Assembly: GCA_947624405.1 (NCBI GenBank)
Contig: CANQKB010000044.1
Span: forward strand, 1-11,042
Length of the DNA: 11,042 nt
Reading direction: 5' to 3'
Source of the DNA: an uncultured Clostridia bacterium
GTDB lineage: Bacteria > Bacillota > Clostridia > TANB77 > CAG-508
A program made the position numbers and the translations under genes. Of this stretch, positions 1 to 7,418 are shown one piece after another (positions within the stretch are counted from its first letter, which is position 1; the number at the start of each line of letters is the position of its first letter). The notes beneath the pieces were generated by a model. That model saw only the letters and a list, made by a program, of their open reading frames with translations, had not been told where the DNA came from and did no database searches.

Positions 1-32
1 CTATTTCCTAATAATCTTCCTTCTAAGTTCAT
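1..32 (-). CDS. prkC: Ser/Thr protein kinase PrkC/Stk family, N-terminal fragment (cut by window edge)
   Basis: Only the first eleven codons are inside the window. They read MNLEGRLLGNR, which matches the usual opening of PASTA-type membrane kinases of the PrkC/StkP family (short leader, then a G-x-x-L-G-N-R-Y strand before the glycine-rich loop). The ATG at 30-32 is preceded by AAAGGA (45-50) at a 12-nt distance. An in-frame ATG at 42-44 abuts that site directly and is therefore less likely. The gene starts 60 nt after the PP2C phosphatase stop, and phosphatase followed by kinase is the standard order in Bacillota, where the pair reversibly phosphorylates cell-wall and growth regulators. The identification rests on a short peptide plus context. 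Confidence 0.75.
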   Translation of the reverse strand, partial: MNLEGRLLGN

Positions 33-92
33 AATTGATACCATTCCTTTCTAAATATAAACCCGATTTGGAAAAGAAACAAGCAATATCTG

Positions 93-822
93 CTAGTTCT
101 TTACTATAACTACTGTTATATTGTCTACTCCTCCAGCTTGATTTGCCATATCTATGAGTATTTTTTCGCTTTTTTCAAAATAATTTGTTACCACATCATA
201 GATACTTGCATCGTCCACCATATTGGTTAATCCATCAGATGTCATAACTAATATATCGCCTTCTTGAAAGTTTTTTACCATTACATCTGGTTCAATTTCT
301 TCCGAACATCCGAAGTGCTTTCATTAACATATTTTTCTTTGGATGATGTTTTGCCTCTTCCTTTGTAATTGTTCCATCTTTTACAAGTGTCTCTACATAA
401 CTATGATCTGTTGTAAGCTTTCTAATAAATTTTCCTCTTATTCTATATATACGACTATCTCCAATATGTCCAATATATGCTCTATTATTATATATTAAAC
501 ATATCTCTAAAGTAGTACCCATCCCTTTTAATTCTTCTATATCTTCTGACTTATCGAATACTACATTATTTGCATATTCCATTGTTTTCTTTAAAAATTC
601 TAAAATTGCTTCTTTTGAATGTTCTATTTTTTTGAAATTTTTTTCGATGTATTTCTTTGCAGCTTCTATTGCAAGTTTACTTGCTATTTCTCCACCATTG
701 TATCCTCCCATTCCATCTGCTAGCATATATACATCAAAACCTTCAAATCCTTCTGAAACATAATAATAGTCTTCGTTTTGCTCTCTCACTTTTCCCTTGT
801 CTGAATTTGCTAGAACTCTCAT
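93..822 (-). CDS. stp: PP2C-family Ser/Thr phosphatase (Stp/PrpC), complete only with a +1 shift at a CGG codon
   Basis: This is a metal-dependent PP2C phosphatase that counteracts the adjacent PrkC-type kinase. From the ATG at 822, residues 1-170 carry N-E-D at 16-18, the metal-binding DGMGG at 36-40, GDSR at 121-124 and TTDHS near 138-141. The zero frame then reads CGG (310-312) and ends after five more codons, at 292-294. Skipping the C gives ALG-CSEEIEPDVM and runs through SDGL (Asp196) and GGVDN (Asp233, Asn234) to TAG at 93-95. The total is 242 residues, the normal length for this family. The residue at the shift is glycine, as expected after 'AL' in homologues. The ATG overlaps the shifted rlmN stop by four bases (ATGA), which suggests translational coupling. 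The two alternatives are a real null mutation or an assembly indel. The same event in four other genes here argues against both. Confidence 0.9.
309..312 (-). other. CGG +1 frameshift site in stp (CGGA)
   Basis: Coding-strand context is GCA CTT CGG ATG. Codon 171 in the zero frame is CGG, and the frame needed downstream begins at the next base (GGA TGT TCG). There is no homopolymer run, no Shine-Dalgarno-like stimulator close by, and the zero-frame stop is five codons further on. A second CGG string seven bases downstream, at 302-304, is out of frame in the restored reading (TCG GAA) and is read normally. Confidence 0.85.
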
Positions 823-1848
823 CCCTTTTCACCTCTTTTTCTCCTTAGTTGTCCGACACGCTGCATCTATATCACTTCCTAATTCTCTTCTTATAGTTGC
901 AGTTATCCCATGTTCATTTAAATAATCTCTAAATTTCATCATGCTATCAACTGTACTTTTGGAGAATTTGCCATTTTCTATTTTGTTTATTGGTATTAAG
1001 TTTACATGGCATAACATTCCTTTTAACAAATGTATCAGCTCGTCCGCCGATTCTTTATTATCATTTGTGCCTTTTGCTAAAGCATATTCAAATGATATTC
1101 TTTTATTTGTTTTTTCAATATAATATTTGCATGCTTTCATAAGTTCTTGTATATTATACGCATTATTTATTGGCATCATTTGGCTTCTTTTTTCGTTATT
1201 TGCTTCATGTAATGATATTGATAATGTACATTGCATATCTCTATCTGCCATTTCATATATTTTTGGCACTACTCCACATGTTGATATACTTATATGTCTT
1301 GCCCCTATTCCAATTCCTTTAGGATAGTTAATTATTTCTATAGCTCTCATTACATTATCAAAATTGTCAAATGGCTCTCCTATTCCCATAAATACAACGT
1401 TTGATATCTTTATATTTAAATCTCTTTGTACCGCTAGGAGTTGCTCTACTATTTCTCCTGCTGTTAAATTTCTAATAAAATCTATACCTGTCGATGCACA
1501 AAATTTACATCCCATCTTACATCCTACTTGCGATGATACACATATTGTTCTACCATGTTTGTATTCCATAAGTACTGTTTCTATTGCATTACCATCTAAT
1601 ACATCAAATAAGTATTTTATAGTGCCATCTTTTGACACCTGTTTTTCTAAGATGTTAAATTGATTCAATGTGTATTTACTACTTAGTTCTTCTCTCAATT
1701 TTTTTGACAGGTCTGTCATTTCTTCAAAGCTTGTTACATTTTCTTGGTATATCCATTTGAATATTTGCTCTGCTCTATATGGCTTTTCTCCAAGTTCTTC
1801 AAGCTCACTTTTTAGTTCGTTTATTGTATAGTTTTTTATATTTTTCAT
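819..1848 (-). CDS. rlmN: 23S rRNA/tRNA (adenine-C2)-methyltransferase RlmN, C-terminus restored by a +1 shift at CGG
   Basis: RlmN is a radical-SAM enzyme that methylates C2 of A2503 in 23S rRNA and A37 of some tRNAs. The [4Fe-4S] motif C-x3-C-x2-C is at Cys110, Cys114 and Cys117, followed by CASTG. GxGEP occurs as MGIGEP near residue 155. The resolving cysteine is Cys331 in DIDAAC. In the zero frame the next codon is CGG and translation ends seven codons later (TGA, 829-831) with a tail unlike the family. Skipping the C gives C-G-Q-L-R-R, the conserved RlmN ending, and a stop at 819-821. The total is 342 residues. That stop forms an ATGA overlap with the phosphatase start, a typical coupled junction that exists only in the shifted frame. 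The gene has its own promoter at 1896-1924 and a weak ribosome binding site (AGAAAG). Confidence 0.94.
852..855 (-). other. CGG +1 frameshift site in rlmN (CGGA)
   Basis: Context is GCG TGT CGG ACA ACT. The family consensus after the catalytic cysteine is G-Q-L, obtained exactly by reading TGT (C) GGA CAA CTA. Because the shift lies only a few codons from the end, the unshifted product would keep Cys331 and be only slightly altered. The consensus match and the restored ATGA junction are the telling signs. Confidence 0.9.
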
Positions 1849-1895
1849 AAATTATTCTTTCTGCTTTTTGCTTAAATTATTTTTTTACGTATATC

Positions 1896-1924
1896 ACTAT
1901 ATCATATGTTGAGTTTTTTTTCAA
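1896..1924 (-). promoter_or_regulatory. Sigma-A-type promoter for rlmN-stp-prkC
   Basis: On the minus strand, TTGAAA (1919-1924) and TATAGT (1896-1901) are separated by exactly 17 bases. The predicted start is around 1889, giving a leader of about 40 nt before the rlmN ATG. It lies just downstream of the terminator of the preceding operon, so rlmN begins a new transcription unit. Confidence 0.7.
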
Positions 1925-1947
1925 TATTTTTTATGAAATATATTTCT

Positions 1948-1983
1948 AAAAAAGATGCAATAGTTCCCTACCACATCTTTTTT
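1948..1983 (-). terminator. Intrinsic terminator after the two-component operon
   Basis: A 16-bp stem (1948-1963 with 1968-1983, including G-U pairs on the minus strand) closes on a GGAA tetraloop and ends in six U residues in the minus-strand RNA. It lies 38 nt past the kinase stop. The stem begins with six A residues, so it could in principle work in both directions, though no plus-strand gene is present. Confidence 0.85.
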
Positions 1984-2021
1984 AATTTTATAAACTTAAA
2001 AGGCTTTAATATTAAGAGCAA

Positions 2022-4199
2022 TTACATACACTCAAATTCCAGATTAACCTTAAATAAATCTCCATCAATATATATATTAAATTTTCCACCTTGTAGCTCT
2101 GTCAAACTTTTAGAAATAGAAAGTCCAAGTCCGCTTCCCTCTGTTGTCCTAGACTTATCTCCTCTAACAAATCTTTGCATAAGTTCATCAGCACTGATAT
2201 TTAATTTGCTATCAGATATATTCTTTATCTCCACTTTAGCTGTTCCGTAATTCTTATTTATATCGATATACACTCTTGAAGATTCCAAAGCATATTTCGA
2301 AATATTACCAAATAAATTTTCAATAACCCTATACATATACCTTGAATCTGCATTAATAAAGATATCTTCTTTAGGTAAATTTACTATTACATTCAAATTT
2401 CTTGCTTTAAATCTATCTTCGAATTCCCCTGTTGTTTGATTTATCAGTTCACCTAAATTTAATTTTTCTAAATTTAATTTAACATTTCCAGATGATGCTT
2501 TTGAAGCTTCAACTAAATCTTCTGTCAATCTTTTCAATCTATGAGACTTATTCTCTAAAATTTCAACATATTCCTTTACCTTCTCATTTTCTATATTTTC
2601 TCTCTTTATCAAATCTACATAATTTATTATTGATGTTAATGGTGTTTTTATATCATGTGAAACATTGGTTATAAGCTCTGTTTTTAACCTTTCACTTTTA
2701 ACTCCTTCCTCAACTGCTCTTTCAAAACCATTCGATATATCGTTTATGTAATCTATCGTTTTTTCAAATTCTTTCGAAAAATCCTCTTTACTTAATCTTC
2801 CTTCAGTATCTCCCTCGTATATCTTTTTTAGCTGCTCTTCTATTCTTTTAAATCCATTTATTCTTTTCACAACTGCATAAAATAATGCTAATGTTAAAAT
2901 TATATCAATAAATATTCCTAATTCAATATTATCCTCTGTTGCAAAAAATATTAAAAAATTAATCATTATTGCGATATATGATATTCCAAATAATCCAAGC
3001 TTTAATGTTTCACTCATTTGCTCTGTTAACGTTTCAAAAACTGTTTTAACTTTTTCGCAACATTTTTCAATAATTTTATATAACCTATAACATAAAGTAC
3101 TTTTCATAAATACCTTTGCTTTTATCCTTTTTATTATTGTTGTAACCACTACTGCCAATAAAACATATGCCACAAAATAGAATGTTACTATTCCACTAAT
3201 ATACACTTTTTTCGTCATTGGCACCTCTACTATAAATGCCACTGCTACAAAAAGAGCTATAAACACAACTGCTAAAATAATTTCAAGTGGAATTTTATCA
3301 ATATCATTCAATTCAACATTTTTATTACCTTTTTTATATCCTATTGAAATTATCAAATATATTCCACATAACATTACAATTAATCCACAAATTGGCACGG
3401 TAATAAATAACGCATTTTCATAAGTTTTTATGATTTTTAAAAACATAACTATAAGTTCATTAGAATCATCTAATTCGAATTCTTCTTTATATGTCATATA
3501 TATATCAAAATCATTTATCGAATATTCTACTAAACTATTAATTGTTACTTCACTCTCTGTTGACTCTTCTTCAATTGGCTCTGCTGTTTTTAGTTTACTG
3601 TTTATATTATCTAAAGCCTCATTTAAACGTTTGCTCATTTCATCTAGCATATATTGCTCTCTAGCACTTTTTTCTATATATGATAGACTTCCATTTTGAA
3701 CTTGTACGTAATATTCACCTTTAAATGAATTTTTGTAATCTATCCATTTATTTCTTAAAATATCACTATCTGATTCTAATTCACCATCTATGATTTTTAC
3801 CTTTTTTCCTTCAATATTTTGTATATACTTTTTCATTTCTTCAACACTGCTATTTGCAGGATATCCAACATTTGTGAGTACTTTATTAGTTGGTTTATAA
3901 ATTATCACATAATAATTATCTTTAATTTTATCTTCCCAATATGCATTATTATCTTGATAATATATTCTCATATCTCCATATACTGATGCATCATTCTGGT
4001 TGTATATTAATGATTTAATATTCAAATTTACACCAGACATATACCTTGAAACAAATTTATCACTTTTAAAATATTGGTTATCTACTTTATCTTCATAAAC
4101 TTCAGAAAAATTCCCATATAGTATTGCAATAATGATTATACCTAAAGCTATTGGCAGTATTATGTAACTTAATATTTTCAAAGCTCTACTCTCTTTCAT
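2022..4199 (-). CDS. Membrane sensor histidine kinase, large multi-helix sensor region
   Basis: This is a 725-residue histidine kinase paired with the regulator just upstream. One N-terminal membrane helix (about 9-28) is followed by a predicted extracytoplasmic domain (about 29-262). A cluster of about five hydrophobic segments then follows (near 263-287, 303-326, 333-357, 401-420 and 426-444). The DHp domain carries VSHDIKTPL with phosphoacceptor His515. The ATPase domain shows the N-box around Asn628 and Asn632, and the GSGLGLS lid at 688-694. A charged stretch around 450-510 leads from the last helix into DHp. The ATG follows a GGAG 11 nt upstream and sits 16 nt after the regulator stop. 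The sensor domain matches no family I can name, so the signal is unknown. The architecture (extracellular domain plus a helix bundle) fits cell-envelope sensing. It contains no in-frame CGG. Confidence 0.92.
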   Translation of the reverse strand: MKESRALKILSYIILPIALGIIIIAILYGNFSEVYEDKVDNQYFKSDKFVSRYMSGVNLNIKSLIYNQNDASVYGDMRIYYQDNNAYWEDKIKDNYYVIIYKPTNKVLTNVGYPANSSVEEMKKYIQNIEGKKVKIIDGELESDSDILRNKWIDYKNSFKGEYYVQVQNGSLSYIEKSAREQYMLDEMSKRLNEALDNINSKLKTAEPIEEESTESEVTINSLVEYSINDFDIYMTYKEEFELDDSNELIVMFLKIIKTYENALFITVPICGLIVMLCGIYLIISIGYKKGNKNVELNDIDKIPLEIILAVVFIALFVAVAFIVEVPMTKKVYISGIVTFYFVAYVLLAVVVTTIIKRIKAKVFMKSTLCYRLYKIIEKCCEKVKTVFETLTEQMSETLKLGLFGISYIAIMINFLIFFATEDNIELGIFIDIILTLALFYAVVKRINGFKRIEEQLKKIYEGDTEGRLSKEDFSKEFEKTIDYINDISNGFERAVEEGVKSERLKTELITNVSHDIKTPLTSIINYVDLIKRENIENEKVKEYVEILENKSHRLKRLTEDLVEASKASSGNVKLNLEKLNLGELINQTTGEFEDRFKARNLNVIVNLPKEDIFINADSRYMYRVIENLFGNISKYALESSRVYIDINKNYGTAKVEIKNISDSKLNISADELMQRFVRGDKSRTTEGSGLGLSISKSLTELQGGKFNIYIDGDLFKVNLEFECM

Positions 4200-4215
4200 A
4201 TAAAATCACACTCCA

Positions 4216-4911
4216 CTATATTTTTTCAACCTTATAACCTATTCCCCAAATAACCTTTAAATATTTTGGCTCTTTTGGATTTATTTCTATTTTTTCTCTT
4301 ATGTGACTTATATGTACAGCGATTATGTTATCAGCCCCATATGCTTCGTCTTCCCATACGTTTTCATATATTTGGTCTATTGAATAAACAATGCCCTTGT
4401 TTTTAGTTAAAAACTTTAATATGTTATATTCTGTAGGTGTTAGCTTTACTTCTTTGCCATCTGCAGTTACTTTTTTTAAATTATCATCTATTATAAGTTC
4501 ACCAGTTTTATAAATATTTGAATTTTCATCATTTTTTATATCTCCTAATTTTGTGTATCTTCTAATTCCTGAATTTACTCTTGCTATCAGTTCTAATGGA
4601 TTAAACGGTTTTGTTACATAATCATCTGCCCCTATATTTAGTCCTTTTATTTTATCTTCATCCTCTGATTTTGCTGATAACATAATAACTGGTATTGTGT
4701 AATCTTTCCTTATCTCTTTTATCGTCTCTATTCCATCTTTTTTAGGCATCATTATGTCTAGTATAATTAAGTGTATGGTGTTTTCTTTCAAAATTTTTAG
4801 GCATTCTTCTCCATTATACGCTTTTAAAACATTGTAATTTTCTTTAACTAAATATATTTCTATTGCCTTTACAATTTCTTTATCATCATCACAAACTAAA
4901 ATATTATACAT
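4216..4911 (-). CDS. OmpR/PhoB-family response regulator
   Basis: The receiver domain (about 1-115) has the acidic pocket Asp8-Asp9, phosphoacceptor Asp52 in LILD-IMMPKKDG, the Ser/Thr switch in MLSAK (Ser79) and Lys101 in DDYVTKPF. The C-terminal winged-helix DNA-binding domain (about 130-231) contains VKLTPTEYNILKFL and ends in VIWGIGYKVEKI, both typical of the OmpR/PhoB class. I chose the ATG at 4909-4911 because AAAAGGA lies nine bases upstream (4921-4927) and the protein then opens with the standard beta strand MYNILVCDDD. An upstream in-frame TTG at 4944 would add eleven residues with no family support. It is the first gene of a two-gene operon with the kinase. Confidence 0.93.
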   Translation of the reverse strand: MYNILVCDDDKEIVKAIEIYLVKENYNVLKAYNGEECLKILKENTIHLIILDIMMPKKDGIETIKEIRKDYTIPVIMLSAKSEDEDKIKGLNIGADDYVTKPFNPLELIARVNSGIRRYTKLGDIKNDENSNIYKTGELIIDDNLKKVTADGKEVKLTPTEYNILKFLTKNKGIVYSIDQIYENVWEDEAYGADNIIAVHISHIREKIEINPKEPKYLKVIWGIGYKVEKI

Positions 4912-4966
4912 ATTTTCACGTCCTTTTATTAATTGTGAAAGCAAGATTTTTACTTACTTCTATTTT

Positions 4967-4975
4967 ATTATACCA
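4967..4975 (-). promoter_or_regulatory. Extended -10 promoter for the two-component operon
   Basis: The minus strand reads TGGTATAAT, an extended -10 element (TG-N-TATAAT) about 55 nt upstream of the regulator ATG. No convincing -35 hexamer is visible at the right distance, which is acceptable for extended -10 promoters. The perfect palindrome at 5031-5073 begins 56 nt upstream. Confidence 0.6.
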
Positions 4976-5030
4976 GAAATTTATTAAAGAAGAAATAGAG
5001 AAATTGTTAAGAATTTATTAATAAAGGGGT

Positions 5031-5073
5031 AAATTAGATAAATTTGGAGTACAACTCCAAATTTATCTAATTT
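5031..5073. repeat. Perfect 20-bp inverted repeat with a 3-nt loop
   Basis: Bases 5031-5050 are the exact reverse complement of 5054-5073, with ACA between them. The centre is TTTGGAGT-ACA-ACTCCAAA. It sits between the rplS terminator and the regulator promoter. On the minus strand it is not followed by a U run, and on the plus strand it is followed by mixed TTTATTTAC sequence, so it does not look like a second canonical terminator. It could be a back-up termination or mRNA-stabilising structure, or a palindromic operator for the two-component operon. Confidence 0.85.
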
Positions 5074-5079
5074 ATTTAC

Positions 5080-5114
5080 AAAAAAATAAGGAAAACCATT
5101 TTGTTCTCCTTATT
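5080..5114 (-). terminator. Intrinsic terminator of the ylxM-rplS operon
   Basis: On the minus strand AATAAGGAGAAC pairs with GTTTTCCTTATT (12 bp including one G-U pair), closing on a 6-nt loop, and is followed by seven U residues. It begins about ten bases after the rplS stop codon. Confidence 0.92.
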
Positions 5115-5124
5115 AATCTCATAA

Positions 5125-5688
5125 TTATTTATCTTCTTTTTTATCTTTTTTAGCAGTTTCATTTTTAACATCTTCAACAGCTTCTTCTTTAACTGTATCA
5201 ACAGTTTCTTGAACAACTGGTGTTTCTATTTCTACTGCTGGTGCTTCCTCTGGTGCTACTGTAGCTTCTACAGGCTCTGCTACTTCTTCTACAGGAGCTT
5301 CTTCAAAATTCTCTTTGATAACTCTTTCTTTAGTTTCAATTCTTGCTCCAATTTTCTCTTTAGTTCTAGCTGCCTTACCTATTCTGTCTCTTAAATAATA
5401 AAGTTTTGCTCTTCTTGCCTTTCCTACTCTTACAACTTCAACTTTTTCTACCATAGGTGAGTGTAATAAAAATGTTTTTTCAACACCTACTCCATAAGAT
5501 ATTTTTCTTACTGTAAATGTTTCATTTACTCCTCCACCTTGTTTCTTTATAATTATTCCTTCGAAAACCTGTATTCTTTCACGGTTTCCTTCTTTTATTT
5601 TAGCATGAACTCTAACTGTATTCCCAACATCTAATACTGGTACTTTCTCTTTTAATTGTTCATGCTCTATAGACTTTATAATGTCCAT
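5125..5688 (-). CDS. rplS: 50S ribosomal protein L19 with a long acidic C-terminal tail
   Basis: L19 sits at the 30S-50S interface of the ribosome. Residues 1-115 match the whole conventional protein: VLDVGNTVRVHAKI, IQVFEGIIIKKQGGG, ETFTVRKISYGVGVEKTF and the basic VGKARRAKLYYLRDRIGKAARTKE. Standard L19 ends there at about 115 residues. This one continues for about 70 residues rich in Glu, Val, Ala and Pro (APVEEVAEP, VQETVDTVKEE), ending in KKDKKEDK, and is likely disordered. The ATG follows GGGAAGGAGAAAAG. The shifted trmD stop lies 19 nt upstream. It is the last gene of the operon, before the terminator at 5080-5114. It has no in-frame CGG and uses CGT and AGA for arginine. Confidence 0.97.
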   Translation of the reverse strand: MDIIKSIEHEQLKEKVPVLDVGNTVRVHAKIKEGNRERIQVFEGIIIKKQGGGVNETFTVRKISYGVGVEKTFLLHSPMVEKVEVVRVGKARRAKLYYLRDRIGKAARTKEKIGARIETKERVIKENFEEAPVEEVAEPVEATVAPEEAPAVEIETPVVQETVDTVKEEAVEDVKNETAKKDKKEDK

Positions 5689-5707
5689 TTCTTTTCTCCT
5701 TCCCTTT

Positions 5708-6377
5708 TCAATTTATTAAATCTGGTCTTTTTTTCTTTGTAATTTCTAAAGACTGTTCTTTTCTCCACTTTGCTATATTTTCATGATGTCCGGCTCAAAA
5801 GCACTTCTGGTACTTTTCTACCTCGAAATTCCTCTGGTCTAGTATACTGTGGATATTCTAGCAAATTATCACTTGAAAAGCTTTCCTCATCTATTGATTC
5901 TTTGCTTATTACTCCATCTATATATCTTGAGACAGTATCCACAATTACCATTGCTGGAATTTCCCCTCCTGTTAAAACATAGTCTCCAATGGATATTTCC
6001 TCATCTACAATTTCATCTATTACTCTTTGGTCAATTCCCTCATAATGTCCACATAGCAGTATAATATGTTTTTCTTTGCTTAATTCTTTTACTTTTTCTT
6101 GTTTTAATGGCTTACCTTGTGGAGACATATATATAACCTTTGAATTTTCTGTTTTAACTGATTCGTATGCATCATATACAACGTCTGGCATCATAACCAT
6201 ACCAGCCCCTCCACCATATGGTGTATCATCTACTTTTTTATGCTTGTTCTTTGAAAAATCTCTAATATTTATCGTTTCTATTTCTATTAGATTTTTATCA
6301 ACTGCTCTTTTTATTATGCTTGCATTGAAATCTTTAAACATTTCTGGAAATAGGGTTAATATCGTAAATTTTATCAT
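5708..6377 (-). CDS. trmD: tRNA (guanine37-N1)-methyltransferase TrmD, C-terminal domain reached by a +1 shift at CGG
   Basis: TrmD uses S-adenosylmethionine to make m1G37 in tRNAs reading CUN, CCN and CGG codons, which prevents +1 frameshifting. The SPOUT knot motifs are present: MSPQGKPL (84-91), GHYEGIDQRVI (110-120), GDYVLTGGE (131-139) and the linker EYPQYTRPEEFRG. The zero frame ends as LLSRTS at residue 198 (stop 5781-5783) and so lacks the C-terminal tRNA-binding helices. At CGG (codon 196), skipping the C yields LLSGHHENIAKWRKEQSL and ends in RPDLIN at a TGA, 5708-5710. This is the family's conserved G-x-H...W-R...RPDL tail and brings the length to 222. The ATG overlaps the rimM stop (ATGA). 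Because TrmD is generally essential, a simple truncation is unlikely to be tolerated. Confidence 0.94.
5789..5792 (-). other. CGG +1 frameshift site in trmD (CGGA)
   Basis: Context is TTG AGC CGG ACA TCA TGA. The zero-frame stop is two codons past the CGG. The shifted reading AGC (C) GGA CAT CAT GAA restores the strongly conserved S-G-x-H start of the TrmD C-terminal domain. Confidence 0.92.
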
Positions 6378-6883
6378 GCTTCTAATCCTGGCGTAAGATG
6401 TACTATCATTTTCTTGTTTGCTATATCAACATTCTTTATTACCTCTCCTATTGCAGGTAACAATGTTTGTTTACCTAACTCATTTTTCACAACATATACA
6501 TCATTACTTCCTGTTGGGAATACATCTATTAGTGTTCCAAGATTTTTGCCTTCGTCTGTTTCGACATTGATGCCTATTAAATCTACTATAAAATAACTGT
6601 CTTCTGGAAGTTTTACTGCATCTTTTCTTTCTATTTTAATATAGCAATTTTTGTATTCTAAAGTATCATCAATACTGTTTATTCCCTTTAATTTTAATAA
6701 AACCAACTTATTATGATACTTTACTTCTTCTATTTCCATTTCTTTTAGTTTTTTATTTTTTTCAATATATACCGTTTTTAAATCACTGTACCTTTGCATA
6801 TCATCTGTAAATGGTACAACTTTTAAAAAGCCTTTTATTCCATATGAGTTTACTATTTGACCTATTTCTAATAAGTTATCCAT
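6374..6883 (-). CDS. rimM: 16S rRNA processing/30S maturation factor RimM
   Basis: RimM binds ribosomal protein S19 and assists maturation of the 30S head. The N-terminal barrel shows IGQIVNSYGIKGFLKVVPFTDD (about 7-28). The PRC-barrel half begins near residue 95 (SYFIVDLIGINVETDEGKNLG) and ends with LPAIGEVIKNVDIANKKMIVHLTPGLEA. The length of 169 is normal. The ATG is preceded by AAGGAG, which overlaps the region just after the khpA stop codon, and its TGA overlaps the trmD ATG by four bases, so the two are probably translationally coupled. Confidence 0.95.
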   Translation of the reverse strand: MDNLLEIGQIVNSYGIKGFLKVVPFTDDMQRYSDLKTVYIEKNKKLKEMEIEEVKYHNKLVLLKLKGINSIDDTLEYKNCYIKIERKDAVKLPEDSYFIVDLIGINVETDEGKNLGTLIDVFPTGSNDVYVVKNELGKQTLLPAIGEVIKNVDIANKKMIVHLTPGLEA

Positions 6884-6891
6884 ATTTCTCC

Positions 6892-7125
6892 TTATTGATC
6901 TATAAATTCAATTGTAATTCTCTTCTGTTCCTTTGTGCCAACTGCTTTAAAGATAGTTCTTATAGCTCTTGCAATCCTACCTTCTTTTCCAATTACTCTG
7001 CCCATATCTGCTTTTGCAACTTTTACTTCAAATAACACTTGACGTTCATCTGACTTTTCGTTTATTTCAATTTGAGTTTTGTCATCAACTAAGGCTTCTA
7101 TAACTGTTTGTAATACTTCTTTCAT
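6892..7125 (-). CDS. khpA: KH-domain RNA-binding protein KhpA (YlqC family)
   Basis: This is a 77-residue single KH-domain protein. The GxxG loop is G46-K-E-G49 within MGRVIGKEGRIARAIRTI, flanked by the strand VLFEVKVAKAD and the closing KRITIEFID. KhpA homologues bind RNA, often together with KhpB/Jag, and affect cell division and elongation in Gram-positive bacteria. The gene lies between rpsP and rimM, its usual place. A TAGGAGG ribosome binding site lies immediately upstream, and the gap to the rpsP stop is 15 nt. Confidence 0.95.
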   Translation of the reverse strand: MKEVLQTVIEALVDDKTQIEINEKSDERQVLFEVKVAKADMGRVIGKEGRIARAIRTIFKAVGTKEQKRITIEFIDQ

Positions 7126-7140
7126 AAATTCCTCCTAAAC

Positions 7141-7371
7141 TTACGCCTTTGCGATTAATGCTTTTACTGTGTCTGTTGGCTTTGCTCCATTCTTTATCCA
7201 GTTTTCGCATTTTTCTTTATCAAGATTTAAAACGGCTGGACTTTTCATTGGATCATATGTTCCAATTTGTTCAATTATTTTACCGTCTCTTGGTGATCTA
7301 GAATCTGCAACTACTATGTGATAGAAAGGTGCTTTTTTCTTACCAATTCTTTGTAATCTGATTTTTACCAT
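7141..7371 (-). CDS. rpsP: 30S ribosomal protein S16
   Basis: S16 is a small-subunit assembly protein. The 76-residue sequence opens MVKIRLQRIGKKKAPFYHIVVADSRSPRDG and contains IEQIGTYDPM and KPTDTVKALI near the end, all diagnostic. The start has a strong GAAGGAGGG site. It lies 47 nt downstream of the ffh stop, within the same operon. No frameshift and no in-frame CGG (its one CGG string is read as GAC GGT). Confidence 0.98.
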   Translation of the reverse strand: MVKIRLQRIGKKKAPFYHIVVADSRSPRDGKIIEQIGTYDPMKSPAVLNLDKEKCENWIKNGAKPTDTVKALIAKA

Positions 7372-7418
7372 TTTATTCCCTCCTTCATTTAACTAATTAT
7401 ATATTTTAAAATTAATGA

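Noticed and set aside
93..822. stp, ylxM, trmD, rlmN and the surface gene as ordinary pseudogenes
   Set aside because: trmD is normally essential, motifs on both sides of every break are intact, and all breaks share one codon and one direction. Random decay would give varied indels and stops.
1364..1663. Plus-strand open frames throughout, for example 1364-1663, 6076-6396 and 1906-2250
   Set aside because: They lie antisense to well-identified genes or across terminators, have low-complexity Ser/Ile/Leu/Phe composition typical of reverse frames, and lack ribosome binding sites.
4912..4944. Upstream TTG start for the response regulator
   Set aside because: It adds eleven residues before the conserved receiver strand, and the good ribosome binding site at 4921-4927 would lie inside the coding region.
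5031..5073. CRISPR repeat or riboswitch at the palindrome
   Set aside because: There is a single copy with no spacers, and no conserved aptamer pattern or long leader.
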